Positions 16,335-24,718 are shown, numbered from the stretch's first letter. The stretch: 39,802 bases of DNA from Mycolicibacterium septicum DSM 44393 (GCF_000455325.1 NZ_HG322953.1:604589-644390), one strand, 5' to 3'. The notes: a model not told the origin generated them from the letters alone. A program made the numbers and translations.

Positions 16335-16970
16335 ATGCCGCGGCTGACCAGGGCTCAACGCCAGGAACGGACGCGGGCCGAACTCCTGGAGGCCGCCAAA
16401 CAGCGCTTCCTGGCCCACGGCTATGCCGCCACCAGTCTCGAAGACATCGCCGACGACGCGGGTTTCTCCAAGGGCGCCGTGTACTCCAACTTCGGCAGCA
16501 AGCCCAACCTGTGCCGCGATGTCCTCGAGCTGATCCACCGTGAGAAGTTCGCCGAGATGGCCGAACTCGCGATATCCGACGCCGAGCTGGACAGCCGGGT
16601 GACGGCCTTGAGTGCGTGGCTGGAGCGCACCGCAGGCGATGTCGGCTGGACCATGCTCGAACTCGAGTTCGCGGTGCTGTCGCGGAACAATCCCGAGCTC
16701 GGCCAGATGATCACGAGCTTGCGCAACGAGGCGGCGCAGATGGTCATCGACGTACTGCAGTCGATGTCGGTGGAACTCGGCCTCACCGAAGCGCAGTTGG
16801 CGAACAGCGAAGTCGCGTCGAGCCTGGAGGATCTCGGCAATCTCCTGCTCAGCGCCGGCATCGGCCTCGGCATCCAGCGGGCCATCGATCCGTCGGTGCC
16901 CGCGCGACCGTTCACCGACGCGTTCGGCCACCTGGTGAAACTGCTTGCCGCCCTGGGATCGCCGAAGTAA
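16335..16970 (+). CDS. TetR family regulator of the monooxygenase cluster
   Basis: This 211-residue protein has an N-terminal TetR DNA-binding domain with helix-turn-helix at about 35-55 (TSLEDIADDAGFSKGAVYSNF), and a C-terminal ligand domain of alpha helices. The start is set by ATG 16335 followed by the basic PRLTRAQRQERTR arm. It is divergent to the SDR-patatin-monooxygenase operon and is followed after 15 bp by the esterase gene on the same strand, so it probably controls both sides through the palindrome at 16288-16301. The effector is not predictable, but a pathway substrate such as a ketone or lipid alcohol would be usual. Confidence 0.9.
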   Translation: MPRLTRAQRQERTRAELLEAAKQRFLAHGYAATSLEDIADDAGFSKGAVYSNFGSKPNLCRDVLELIHREKFAEMAELAISDAELDSRVTALSAWLERTAGDVGWTMLELEFAVLSRNNPELGQMITSLRNEAAQMVIDVLQSMSVELGLTEAQLANSEVASSLEDLGNLLLSAGIGLGIQRAIDPSVPARPFTDAFGHLVKLLAALGSPK

Positions 16971-16985
16971 CCCGAAGGAGTTTGG

Positions 16986-18035
16986 ATGGCATTACCGGCC
17001 GCCGCACTGTCGACACGACGTCCCAGTCGCAGATCCCGCGCGTGCTATGCCATCGCCCGCCGAACTCTCCTCGTTCAGGTGCGCAGATCAGTTGCCTACC
17101 AAGGAGATCGATCCGTCGAGGACCGCCTCACCACGATCGGTCGCCGCATCAACGGGCTCGCGCGACTTCAGCGCCTCCGCCCGAGGAAGGGCCTGCGGGT
17201 CAGCCGGATCACGCTCGGCCGTGTCACGGTCGAGACCATCCGTACGGTCGAATCGGCTCACCGTCCGCTCGCCGACGGCGCCATCCTCTACCTACACGGC
17301 GGCGGGTTCGTCCTCGGCGGCTTCGACACCCACCAGCACGTCGTGGTCGCCCTCGCCCGGCGGACCCAACTGCCCGTGGTGCACGTCGAGTACCGACAGC
17401 ACCCCGACGTGACCGTCGACGAGTCCATCGCGGACTGCCTGCGCGCCTATCGCTGGCTGTTGGACCAGGGCGCGGAGGCTGCCAAGACGATCGTGGCAGG
17501 CGATTCGGCAGGCGGATTCCTCGCCTTCGCAACCGTTCTCGCCGCCCAGGCGCAGGGAGTCGAGGCGCCGGCAGGCGTCGTCGGCATCAGCCCGCTGCTC
17601 GAACTCGACAATGAACGCCGCTCCGGGCATCCCAACTTCGCCGTGGACCGGATGGGAATCGGGCTGGTCCTGCCGATGGTCGTCGGGTGCGTCGGCCCCA
17701 AGGACTCGGACGCGCACGCCCTGTCACCGGTCAACGGCGTGCTCGACACCTTCCCGCCGAGCCTGATCATCGCGGCAGAATCCGAGGCGCTGTGTTGCGA
17801 CGCCGAACGCATGCACGAGGTGCTGACCGATGCGGGGCGGTCGTGCACCCTCAAGATCTGGCCCGGTCAGCTCCACGCTTTCCCGGCGTTTCTGCCGTTC
17901 CTGCCCGAGAGCCGGGAAGCCCGCGACTGCATCGTGGAGTTCGTTCAGGACTGCTTGGGTACGAGTAAGCGCAGTGCGCCGGGCACCGCGGACACCGTGA
18001 CCGGCAACGGAAGTGCGAAATCCCCGTCGGCGTAG
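16986..18035 (+). CDS. HSL-family alpha/beta hydrolase (esterase/lipase)
   Basis: This 349-residue esterase of the hormone-sensitive lipase family has the oxyanion motif H104-GGG-107 (LYLHGGGFVLGG), the nucleophile elbow G172-D-Ser174-A-G176 and His298 (QLHAFP). The acid residue normally found as Asp in the D-x-L-x-D motif reads Glu267 in SEALCCD, with Asp272 five residues later; either may serve. A strong ribosome-binding site (GAAGGAG) precedes ATG 16986. It follows the TetR gene after 15 bp and completes a possible ketone-ester degradation set. Its last 91 bases overlap the 3' end of the lipid kinase gene on the other strand; the final 25 residues or so are low-complexity and may be a recent extension after loss of an earlier stop. 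Confidence 0.85.
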   Translation: MALPAAALSTRRPSRRSRACYAIARRTLLVQVRRSVAYQGDRSVEDRLTTIGRRINGLARLQRLRPRKGLRVSRITLGRVTVETIRTVESAHRPLADGAILYLHGGGFVLGGFDTHQHVVVALARRTQLPVVHVEYRQHPDVTVDESIADCLRAYRWLLDQGAEAAKTIVAGDSAGGFLAFATVLAAQAQGVEAPAGVVGISPLLELDNERRSGHPNFAVDRMGIGLVLPMVVGCVGPKDSDAHALSPVNGVLDTFPPSLIIAAESEALCCDAERMHEVLTDAGRSCTLKIWPGQLHAFPAFLPFLPESREARDCIVEFVQDCLGTSKRSAPGTADTVTGNGSAKSPSA

Positions 18036-18844
18036 GCGTTGATGCCCGGGCATTCGACGTGGATCGTCCTGGCACGCTTGGTGGTCACCTCGTCGAGGTC
18101 GACATGCGTGCCCTTGAAAACGGTGGGGAACAGGCGGATCAACCTGGTGCGGGACGCCGACGTGATCATCGTGACGTCGAGCAGTCCGTCCGAATGATCG
18201 GCGCCGGGGCAGATCAACATGCCGCCGCCGTAGCTGCGGGTGTTGCCGAATGCCGCCAGGGTGAGGTCGGTGCGGATCTCCGGCCCGTCGTCGAAGGTGA
18301 GCCGGAACGGCAGCAGCCGTAGCTTCGAGATCTCCGCGAGCATCGCGACGTTGTAACGCATCCGGCCGTGCGGCCAGCGCATCCGGTTGGTCCGATCGCT
18401 GACCAGGGAGTCGAACCCGGCGGCCATCACGGTGCCGAACCACTTGACCGCACCGGAGGCATCCTCGATGCGGCCGAGGTCGACCGTCTCGGTGTGTCCG
18501 TCGGCGATGACATCGGCCGCGGCAACGGGATCGCCTGTCGGCAGCCGATATTCGCGGGCATGATCGTTGCCCGTCCCGGCCGGGACGATGCCCAACGGAA
18601 CATCTCCGGTGGCCAGCGCCTGCAGGGCCAGCGAGATCACCCCGTCGCCGCCGACCACCACGAGGGCGTCGGTGCCCCGGTCGAGCGCCTCGTCGACCAG
18701 GCGGCGGGCGTGCGCGGCGTCGGTGCCGACGATCGCGCAGACGTCGATACCGCGCCGCTGCAGCTGCGCGACCGCCCGCTCGGCCGCATGCGGCGCATTG
18801 CCGTGCCCCGACATGGGATTGGTCAGGACGGTGACCTGATTCAC
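17945..18844 (-). CDS. Diacylglycerol kinase-like lipid kinase
   Basis: This 299-residue protein belongs to the DAG kinase catalytic family: nucleotide motif GGDG at 65-68, and PAGTGND at 88-94, then the beta-sandwich C-terminal domain. These soluble enzymes phosphorylate diacylglycerol or related lipids with ATP. The M. tuberculosis counterpart Rv2252 was, as I recall, shown to phosphorylate DAG and to influence phosphatidylinositol mannosides. It begins with GTG in a GTGA overlap with the FAD oxidase stop, so the two are coupled. Its 3' end overlaps the convergent esterase gene by 91 bases, which may allow antisense interference. Confidence 0.88.
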   Translation of the reverse strand: MNQVTVLTNPMSGHGNAPHAAERAVAQLQRRGIDVCAIVGTDAAHARRLVDEALDRGTDALVVVGGDGVISLALQALATGDVPLGIVPAGTGNDHAREYRLPTGDPVAAADVIADGHTETVDLGRIEDASGAVKWFGTVMAAGFDSLVSDRTNRMRWPHGRMRYNVAMLAEISKLRLLPFRLTFDDGPEIRTDLTLAAFGNTRSYGGGMLICPGADHSDGLLDVTMITSASRTRLIRLFPTVFKGTHVDLDEVTTKRARTIHVECPGINAYADGDFALPLPVTVSAVPGALRLLVPKQS

Positions 18845-20454
18845 GGAATCAGCTTGCCCGGGTTGAGGATTCCGGCCGGATCGAGCGTGGCCTTGACGGC
18901 ACGCAACACCTCGACGCCGAGGTCGCCGATCTCGTCACGCATCCACGGCCGGTGATCTGCGCCGACGGCGTGATGGTGGGTTATGGTGCCGCCGTTGCGG
19001 ACCATCGCGTCGGAGGCCGCGGTCTTGGCGGCTTGCCATTGCTCGATCGGATTGCCGCGCTGGGCGGCGACGACCGTGAAGTAGAGCGAGGCGCCGGTGG
19101 GGTACACATGCGAAATGTGGCACATCACCAGGGCCGGCGTGCCGGATTCGGCGAGCGCGGTGGTCAATGCCTCGGTGACCGCGGCCTTCAGCCCGGCCAG
19201 GTTGGACCAGGTGGTGGCGGTCTCCAGGGTTTCGCACAGTGCGCCGGCGGCCAGCAGTGAATCGCGTAGATACGGTGCGTTGAATCGGCCGTGTTCCCAC
19301 GCCCGGGCCGGTGCGTCACCCAGCGAGGTGCCGCCGTGGGCCTGCATGACGGCGTGGGTCTCCTCGTGGCGGCTCTCGGTGTGGGCCGCGGTGCCCTCGA
19401 ACAGCGTGATGGCCAGACAGCCGCCGGTGATGCTCTGCTCGCCAATGCTTTCCGTGGTCGCCAGGTTCACCCCGGTCTCGGCCTCGTCGGACAGCCGGAT
19501 TACCGTCGGGCCGGTGCCGGTCTGGGTGACGGCCCGCAGCGCCTCCGCGCCGGTGGCGAAGTCGGGGAAGGACCAGGCCTCGTAGCGGGTGGTCTCGGGC
19601 GCCGGATGCACTCGAACCCGGACCCGGGTGATGACACCGAACACCCCTTCCGAGCCGAGGAGCAGTTGACGCAGGTCCGGCCCGGCGGCCGAGGCCGGAG
19701 CGCGACCGAGGTCGAGTGTGCCTGCCGGCGTGATGGCGCGCAGACCGCGGACCATATCGTCGAAGCGGCCGTATCCGGCCGAATCCTGCCCTGAGGACCG
19801 GGTGGCGGCGAACCCGCCGATCGTGGCGAACTGGAAGCTCTGCGGGAAGTGGCCCAGCGAGAAGCCCTGTGCGCCAAGCAATGCCTCGGCCTGCGGTCCG
19901 GTGACGCCGGCACCGAGCTCGGCCTCACCGGCCACCTCGTCGAGGGTGTGCAATTGGTCGAACCGGCGCAGGTCGAGCGCGACGACCGCGGCGAAATCGC
20001 CGCGCAGCGGATCGAGCCCGCCCACGACGCTGGTGCCGCCGCCGAACGGGACGACGGCGATCCGGTGCTCGACACAGTGGGCCAGAATCGCGGCCACCTC
20101 GTCGTCCGAGCCCGGGAGCAACACCGCGTCGGGCGCATCCTGGATTCCGGAATCGTTGCGGCGCAGCAGATCCAGCGTCGACTTGCCGCCCGCGCGCAAC
20201 AGTCGCGACATGGTGTCGGTACCGCAGTGTGCTGCCCCGACGATGGCGGTCAGGGCGTCTCGATCGGCGTCGGACAGGGCGGACGGCCGCAACTGCACCT
20301 GGTCGGGTGTCGGCTCCGCCGCCGGTGCGGCTTCGACCCCAAGGGCCTGCTGCAGCAGGGATCGGATTCCGTCGGAGAGCGGCTTGGCCGCATGCGGGTC
20401 GCCCCAGGCGTTCCACTTCATCGGAGGCAGAAACTGTTCAGCCGGCTCAGTCAT
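18841..20454 (-). CDS. FAD-linked oxidase related to alkyldihydroxyacetonephosphate synthase
   Basis: This 537-residue protein looks like alkyl-DHAP synthase (AGPS), the enzyme that makes the ether bond of ether lipids: an N-terminal MKWNAWGDP segment, FAD-binding PFGGGTSVVGG (136-146), the TRSSGQDSAGYGRFDDMV block, the SLYFT segment and the triple histidine at 493-495 followed by AVGADHRPWM. These are the characteristic AGPS positions, in the vanillyl-alcohol-oxidase FAD fold. Length fits bacterial members. It is not the protein annotated as AgpS in M. tuberculosis (Rv3107c) but matches Rv2251 by position, from memory. Context with a lipid kinase and glycerol-3-phosphate dehydrogenase makes a DHAP-based lipid reaction likely; a role as a simple 2-hydroxyacid oxidase remains possible. 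It diverges from a TetR gene with just 17 bp between start codons. Confidence 0.82.
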   Translation of the reverse strand: MTEPAEQFLPPMKWNAWGDPHAAKPLSDGIRSLLQQALGVEAAPAAEPTPDQVQLRPSALSDADRDALTAIVGAAHCGTDTMSRLLRAGGKSTLDLLRRNDSGIQDAPDAVLLPGSDDEVAAILAHCVEHRIAVVPFGGGTSVVGGLDPLRGDFAAVVALDLRRFDQLHTLDEVAGEAELGAGVTGPQAEALLGAQGFSLGHFPQSFQFATIGGFAATRSSGQDSAGYGRFDDMVRGLRAITPAGTLDLGRAPASAAGPDLRQLLLGSEGVFGVITRVRVRVHPAPETTRYEAWSFPDFATGAEALRAVTQTGTGPTVIRLSDEAETGVNLATTESIGEQSITGGCLAITLFEGTAAHTESRHEETHAVMQAHGGTSLGDAPARAWEHGRFNAPYLRDSLLAAGALCETLETATTWSNLAGLKAAVTEALTTALAESGTPALVMCHISHVYPTGASLYFTVVAAQRGNPIEQWQAAKTAASDAMVRNGGTITHHHAVGADHRPWMRDEIGDLGVEVLRAVKATLDPAGILNPGKLIP

Positions 20455-20471
20455 GCGTTACAGTATTACAC

Positions 20472-21059
20472 ATGATGTCAATCAGTAACGAGAGATCGCT
20501 GAGCGACCAGATCTTGGAGGCCGCCGCCAGCTGCGTGCTGGCCTTCGGCGTGGACCGGGTGACGCTGGCCGAGATCGCCCGGCGGGCCGGAGTCAGCCGC
20601 CCGACCGTCTACCGGCGTTTCCCCGACACCCAGTCGATCCTGGCCGCGCTGCTCACCGCGCGGGTCGTCGGTGTTCTCGACACCACCGAGGTCGGCGGTC
20701 CGGGCCGTGCGGCCCTGGTCAACCGCATCGTGACGGTCGCCGCGCGGCTGCGCGACGACGAGGTGATCATGGCCGTGCTGCACTCGGCTCCGGAAGTGGC
20801 GATGGTGTACATCGCCGAGCGGCTGGGCACCAGCCAGCAGATCCTGATCGATGCGCTGGCCGGGGAACTCAAGCTCGCCCAAGAGTCCGGCCCGGGGGAC
20901 AACCGCGTCCGGGCCGGGGATCCCCGGCAACTGGCCACCATGTGCTTGCTGATCACCCAGTCCGCCATCCAGTCCGCCCAGATGGTCGAGCCGATTCTCG
21001 ACGCCGACGCGCTGGCCGCGGAACTGTCCCACGCATTGAACGGATACCTCGCCTCGTGA
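20472..21059 (+). CDS. TetR family regulator, coupled to glpD
   Basis: This 195-residue TetR protein has an HTH at about 30-52 (TLAEIARRAGVSRPTVYRRF) and a helical ligand domain. The ATG at 20472 is chosen as the first codon before the homology; it sits only 17 bp from the divergent FAD oxidase start, so the two promoters must overlap one another or the coding starts. It overlaps the glpD start by three bases (GTGA), so regulator and enzyme are coupled. It likely controls the oxidase-kinase operon and its own glpD transcript. From memory the same order occurs in M. tuberculosis (Rv2250c-Rv2249c). A small palindrome-like ACATGATGT covers the ATG region. Confidence 0.88.
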   Translation: MMSISNERSLSDQILEAAASCVLAFGVDRVTLAEIARRAGVSRPTVYRRFPDTQSILAALLTARVVGVLDTTEVGGPGRAALVNRIVTVAARLRDDEVIMAVLHSAPEVAMVYIAERLGTSQQILIDALAGELKLAQESGPGDNRVRAGDPRQLATMCLLITQSAIQSAQMVEPILDADALAAELSHALNGYLAS

Positions 21060-22603
21060 CCGGACCGACAGCTCTCAACCGCGCCAGGCGGGCAACCGAA
21101 CTGGCCGCACTGGCCGACGGGGAACAGCTCGACGTGATCGTCATCGGCGGCGGGATCACCGGTGCCGGCATCGCGCTGGACGCCGCCACCCGTGGCCTGC
21201 AGGTGGCACTGGTGGAGAAACACGATCTCGCCTTCGGCACCAGCCGGTGGAGTTCGAAACTGGTCCACGGCGGTCTGCGCTACCTGGCCACGGGCAACGT
21301 CGGGATCGCCCGCCGCAGCGCGATCGAACGCGGAATCCTGATGACCCGCAACGCGCCTCACCTCGTCAAGGCCATGCCACAGCTGGTACCGCTGCTGCCG
21401 TCGATGGGGCGCGCGTCGCGCGCGTTGGTACGCACCGGATTCGTGGCCGGCGACGGCCTGCGCAGGCTGGCGGGTACGAGTGCGTCGACGCTACCGCGGT
21501 CGGGCCGGGTGGACGCGCGACGTGCGGTCGAGCTGGCCCCGACGGTGCGCACCGAGGGCCTCGACGGGGCCTTCCTCGCCTACGACGGTCAGCTCATCGA
21601 TGACGCCCGCCTGGTGGCCGCCGTCGCCCGCACCGCCGCACAACACGGGGCCCGCATCCTCACGCGAGTCTCCGCCAGTGGAGCCGACGCCACCTCGGTG
21701 CGCCTGACCGACGAACTCACCGGGGACTCCTTCGACGCGACCGCGCGGGTGGTCATCAACGCTGCCGGGGTATGGGCCGGCGATCTGGACCCGGCGATCA
21801 CCCTGCGGCCCAGCCGCGGCACACATCTGGTGTTCGACGCCGCGGCGTTCGGCAATCCCAGCGCGGCCCTGACCATTCCGATACCGGGGGAGTTGAACCG
21901 GTTCGTCTTCGCGATGCCCGAGCAGCTCGGCCGCGTCTACCTGGGGCTGACCGATGAGGATGCCCCGGGGCCGATCCCCGATGTGCCACAACCGACTCCG
22001 GGCGAGATCGCGTTCCTGCTCGACACCGTCAACACCGCGCTGGCCACCGAGCTGACCACTGCGGATGTGCGGGGCGCCTACGCGGGGTTGCGGCCGCTGA
22101 TCGACACCGGCGAAGGCAAGACGGCCGATGTCTCCCGCGAGCACGCGGTGGTGGAGTCGGCGAGCGGCGTGATCAGCATCATCGGCGGGAAACTCACCGA
22201 GTACCGGCACATGGCCCAGGATGTCCTGGACCGGGCGCTGACCCTGCGCGGGCTGTCCGCCGCGGGCTGCCGCACGGCCAACCTCCCGCTCGTCGGTGCC
22301 CCGGCCAATCCGGTGTCCACGTTGCGATCCGAGCATGCTCTGCCCTCCTCGCTGGTCGCCCGGTACGGGTCCGAGGCGCCCAATGTGATCGCCCGAGCCC
22401 GGTGCGCCCGCCCCACCGACCCGGTGGCCGAGGGACTCGACGTCATCCGAGCGGAGTTCGAGTACGCCGTCACCCACGAAGGCGCACTGTCCGTCGATGA
22501 CGTCCTCGACCGCCGCACCCGTATCGGGCTGGTGAGCGGCGACCGGGACCTCGCCGTCGAGGCGGCTGCCGAGATGATCGCCGAATTCGGGGAAGTCGAG
22601 TAG
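21056..22603 (+). CDS. glpD1: Glycerol-3-phosphate dehydrogenase (FAD, GlpD1-type)
   Basis: This 515-residue flavoprotein oxidises sn-glycerol 3-phosphate to dihydroxyacetone phosphate and passes electrons to the respiratory chain. It has the FAD loop IGGGITG at 30-36, the GTSRWSSKLVHGGLRYL block conserved in GlpD, the ISIIGGKLTEYR segment and a C-terminal DUF-type helical domain. Length matches the M. tuberculosis GlpD1 of about 516. GTG 21056 overlaps the TetR stop. The product DHAP is the acyl acceptor for acyl- and alkyl-DHAP, which links it to the neighbouring AGPS-like enzyme. It is probably membrane-associated. Confidence 0.9.
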   Translation: MTGPTALNRARRATELAALADGEQLDVIVIGGGITGAGIALDAATRGLQVALVEKHDLAFGTSRWSSKLVHGGLRYLATGNVGIARRSAIERGILMTRNAPHLVKAMPQLVPLLPSMGRASRALVRTGFVAGDGLRRLAGTSASTLPRSGRVDARRAVELAPTVRTEGLDGAFLAYDGQLIDDARLVAAVARTAAQHGARILTRVSASGADATSVRLTDELTGDSFDATARVVINAAGVWAGDLDPAITLRPSRGTHLVFDAAAFGNPSAALTIPIPGELNRFVFAMPEQLGRVYLGLTDEDAPGPIPDVPQPTPGEIAFLLDTVNTALATELTTADVRGAYAGLRPLIDTGEGKTADVSREHAVVESASGVISIIGGKLTEYRHMAQDVLDRALTLRGLSAAGCRTANLPLVGAPANPVSTLRSEHALPSSLVARYGSEAPNVIARARCARPTDPVAEGLDVIRAEFEYAVTHEGALSVDDVLDRRTRIGLVSGDRDLAVEAAAEMIAEFGEVE

Positions 22604-22683
22604 TTCACTACGCATGGCGTGGCCGGTCGCCGCGAGCACACTGACCCAAGGGGTGCAAACCTGTGCGGCGAGGGAGCTCGATC

Positions 22684-23808
22684 ATGGCGAAGCGACTGGT
22701 GGTGTGCTGCGACGGCACGTGGAACACACCTGATCAGACAACGGACGGCAAGCCCACGCCGACCAATGTCGCCAAAGTGGCGATGGCGCTGGCTCCGCGG
22801 GACGACGAGGGGCGAGAGCAGCGGCTGTTCTACCACCGGGGGGTGGGCACCACCCGGTCGGACCGTCTGCTCGGCGGGGCCTTCGGTGCCGGCCTGTTCC
22901 GCGATGTCTGCGAAACCTACCGATTCGTCGTCCAGAACTACCAACCCGGCGACGAACTGTTCTTCTTCGGATTCAGCCGCGGGGCATACACCGCACGCAG
23001 TACGGCGGGCCTCATCCGCAACGCGGGAGTGCTGCACCGCGATAATGCCGATCAGATCGAACAGGCGTACGCGCTGTACCGAAACGGCAACACGAACACC
23101 AATCCACGCAGCGTCGCGGCGGCACTGTTCCGGAAGATGTACTCCGAAGAAACCGACATCCGGTTCATCGGGGTCTGGGATACCGTTGGCGCCCTGGGAA
23201 TTCCGTCGGTCGGCGGTTGGCTGGCCCGCCGGTTCAACCGGCGGTACGAATTTCACGACACCACTTTGAGTTCGAGGGTCGGGGAGGCCTATCAGGCACT
23301 CGCGATCGACGAGCGGCGGGGCCCGTTCGTGCCGACGATCTGGTCCCAGTCGAATACAGCTCCGCCCACGCAGCGTCTGGAACAGGTCTGGTTCACCGGA
23401 TCGCACTCCGATGTCGGCGGCGGCAATCGGCAGCATGGACTCAGCGACATCGCGTTGTTGTGGATGCTGGAAAAAGCCCGTGACGCGGGGCTCGCATTCG
23501 TCGAAAGGTCTTTCCTGCGTGAGCCTCCGGCCGGCGTCGATCCCGTCTCCGGCGACGAGATCGTCGAGGAGTACACCCGCATCAACCCGGATCCCGCGCA
23601 GGAGGTGGAGCCGTCACGGAAGGGCATCTACCGCTTCCTGCCACCACACCCGCGCGAGGGCGGAATGGGCGGCAACGAGTACATCGCCTCGACGGTGTGC
23701 CGGCAAGAGCGGTCACGCGGCTGGTGGAGAGCCCCCGTCCCCAACAACGATCCGGAGCGCCGGGTCGTGGAGGTCGAGGTGGGCAACGATCTGAGCCGGA
23801 CCGGCTAG
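22684..23808 (+). CDS. DUF2235 alpha/beta-hydrolase (Tle1-like phospholipase fold)
   Basis: This 374-residue protein has the DUF2235 start KRLVVCCDGTWN, the nucleophile elbow GFSRG (96-100, Ser98), Asp166 in GVWDTVGALG, and His241 in FTGSHSDVGGG, giving a complete Ser-Asp-His triad. DUF2235 includes the Tle1 phospholipase effectors of type VI secretion, but mycobacteria lack that system and here there is no signal peptide, so the protein is presumably a housekeeping lipase/esterase in the cytosol or on the membrane. A ribosome-binding site GGGAG precedes ATG 22684. The last four bases (CTAG) are shared with the stop codon of the convergent LysR gene. No partner gene is seen nearby. Confidence 0.82.
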   Translation: MAKRLVVCCDGTWNTPDQTTDGKPTPTNVAKVAMALAPRDDEGREQRLFYHRGVGTTRSDRLLGGAFGAGLFRDVCETYRFVVQNYQPGDELFFFGFSRGAYTARSTAGLIRNAGVLHRDNADQIEQAYALYRNGNTNTNPRSVAAALFRKMYSEETDIRFIGVWDTVGALGIPSVGGWLARRFNRRYEFHDTTLSSRVGEAYQALAIDERRGPFVPTIWSQSNTAPPTQRLEQVWFTGSHSDVGGGNRQHGLSDIALLWMLEKARDAGLAFVERSFLREPPAGVDPVSGDEIVEEYTRINPDPAQEVEPSRKGIYRFLPPHPREGGMGGNEYIASTVCRQERSRGWWRAPVPNNDPERRVVEVEVGNDLSRTG

Positions 23809-24683
23809 GTGTGCGACAGCAGCACGTCGCGCACCGCTGAACCGGTGTGGCGCTGCCACATTGCCTGCGCACCCACGAGCAGTGGCGGCTCGAGTTCGGT
23901 GATCACCACCCGTCCGTCCATGGCCGGGCCCGGGGGAGAGGTGACGAACGTGACGGCGCCGGTCGTGAGCGGGGCTGCGACCGTGGCCGCCCCCTGGACC
24001 CGGCTGACGACATAGTCGGGTTCGAAACCGGCACGGCGGCACGCGCCCATCAGAAAGTCGCTGTAGTACGACCCGCCCGGGGGTGCCCACAAGGCGATGC
24101 GCTCCCCGGCGAGCTGGTGAATGTCGACGATGGGCGAGCCGGCCAGCCGGTGCTCGCGGGGCAGGGCCAGCCGTACCCGGTCGTAACCCAGGATGGCCGT
24201 GGCCAATTCATTGGTGGGGACGACTCCGCGGCGTAGGCCGAGGTGCACCTCGCCGCCGAGCACCGCAGCGGCGAGCTGATCGGGGTAGAGCTGGCGGAAG
24301 GTGAAGGAGGTCTCCGGAAACGCGGTGATGGCCGGTTCGAGGCGGGTATAGGCTTCGCTGCCACTGAGTGCCGGGGTGTGGCCGACGACAAAGACCTCGG
24401 CGGCGCCGCCGGCGGTCTGTTCGACCCGGTCAGCCACCGTATGCGCCGCTGCCAGCAATGTTCGGCCTTCGCTGAGAAGCAGGTCGCCGGCCGGGGTGAG
24501 CGTCAGGCGACGTCCCTCTCGCCGGAACAGCGTGGCGTTGAGCTCCTTCTCAAGTTGCTGCATCGAGCTGCTGAGAGCCTGTTGGCTAACGTGCAGTGCG
24601 ACCGCCGCGGCGGTGACACTGCCGGCCTCGCCGATCGCGATGAACTGACGTAAACGTCGCAGATCAGGGATGTTCGCTGCCAT
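23805..24683 (-). CDS. LysR family transcriptional regulator
   Basis: This 292-residue regulator has a LysR N-terminal winged HTH (about 6-65; LRRLRQFIAIGEAGSVTAAA, then VSQQALSSSMQQLEKEL) and a periplasmic-binding-protein-like effector domain. Length is normal. It diverges from the SDR gene at 24771 and is convergent with the DUF2235 gene, with which it shares the palindromic CTAG stop. The inverted repeat at 24694-24718, just 10 bp from its ATG, is the likely site of autoregulation and of control of the SDR. The inducer is unknown; LysR proteins commonly sense the substrate of the divergent enzyme. Confidence 0.9.
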   Translation of the reverse strand: MAANIPDLRRLRQFIAIGEAGSVTAAAVALHVSQQALSSSMQQLEKELNATLFRREGRRLTLTPAGDLLLSEGRTLLAAAHTVADRVEQTAGGAAEVFVVGHTPALSGSEAYTRLEPAITAFPETSFTFRQLYPDQLAAAVLGGEVHLGLRRGVVPTNELATAILGYDRVRLALPREHRLAGSPIVDIHQLAGERIALWAPPGGSYYSDFLMGACRRAGFEPDYVVSRVQGAATVAAPLTTGAVTFVTSPPGPAMDGRVVITELEPPLLVGAQAMWQRHTGSAVRDVLLSHT

Positions 24684-24693
24684 CTCTCAAGCC

Positions 24694-24718
24694 TATCTAC
24701 AAGTTCAGCTTGTGGATA
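24694..24718. promoter_or_regulatory. LysR operator-like inverted repeat
   Basis: TATCTACAAG-TTCAG-CTTGTGGATA is an inverted repeat of 10-bp arms with one mismatch and a 5-bp spacer, in the 87-bp gap between lysR and the SDR gene. The symmetric T-N11-A spacing classic for LysR boxes is not met exactly at the dyad, so binding by the adjacent LysR is an inference from place and symmetry. Confidence 0.6.

Noticed and set aside
22684..24683. DUF2235 plus LysR as a toxin-immunity or type VI effector locus
   Set aside because: There is no immunity-like small protein, no Vgr/PAAR/Hcp gene, and LysR is a standard regulator on the other strand.
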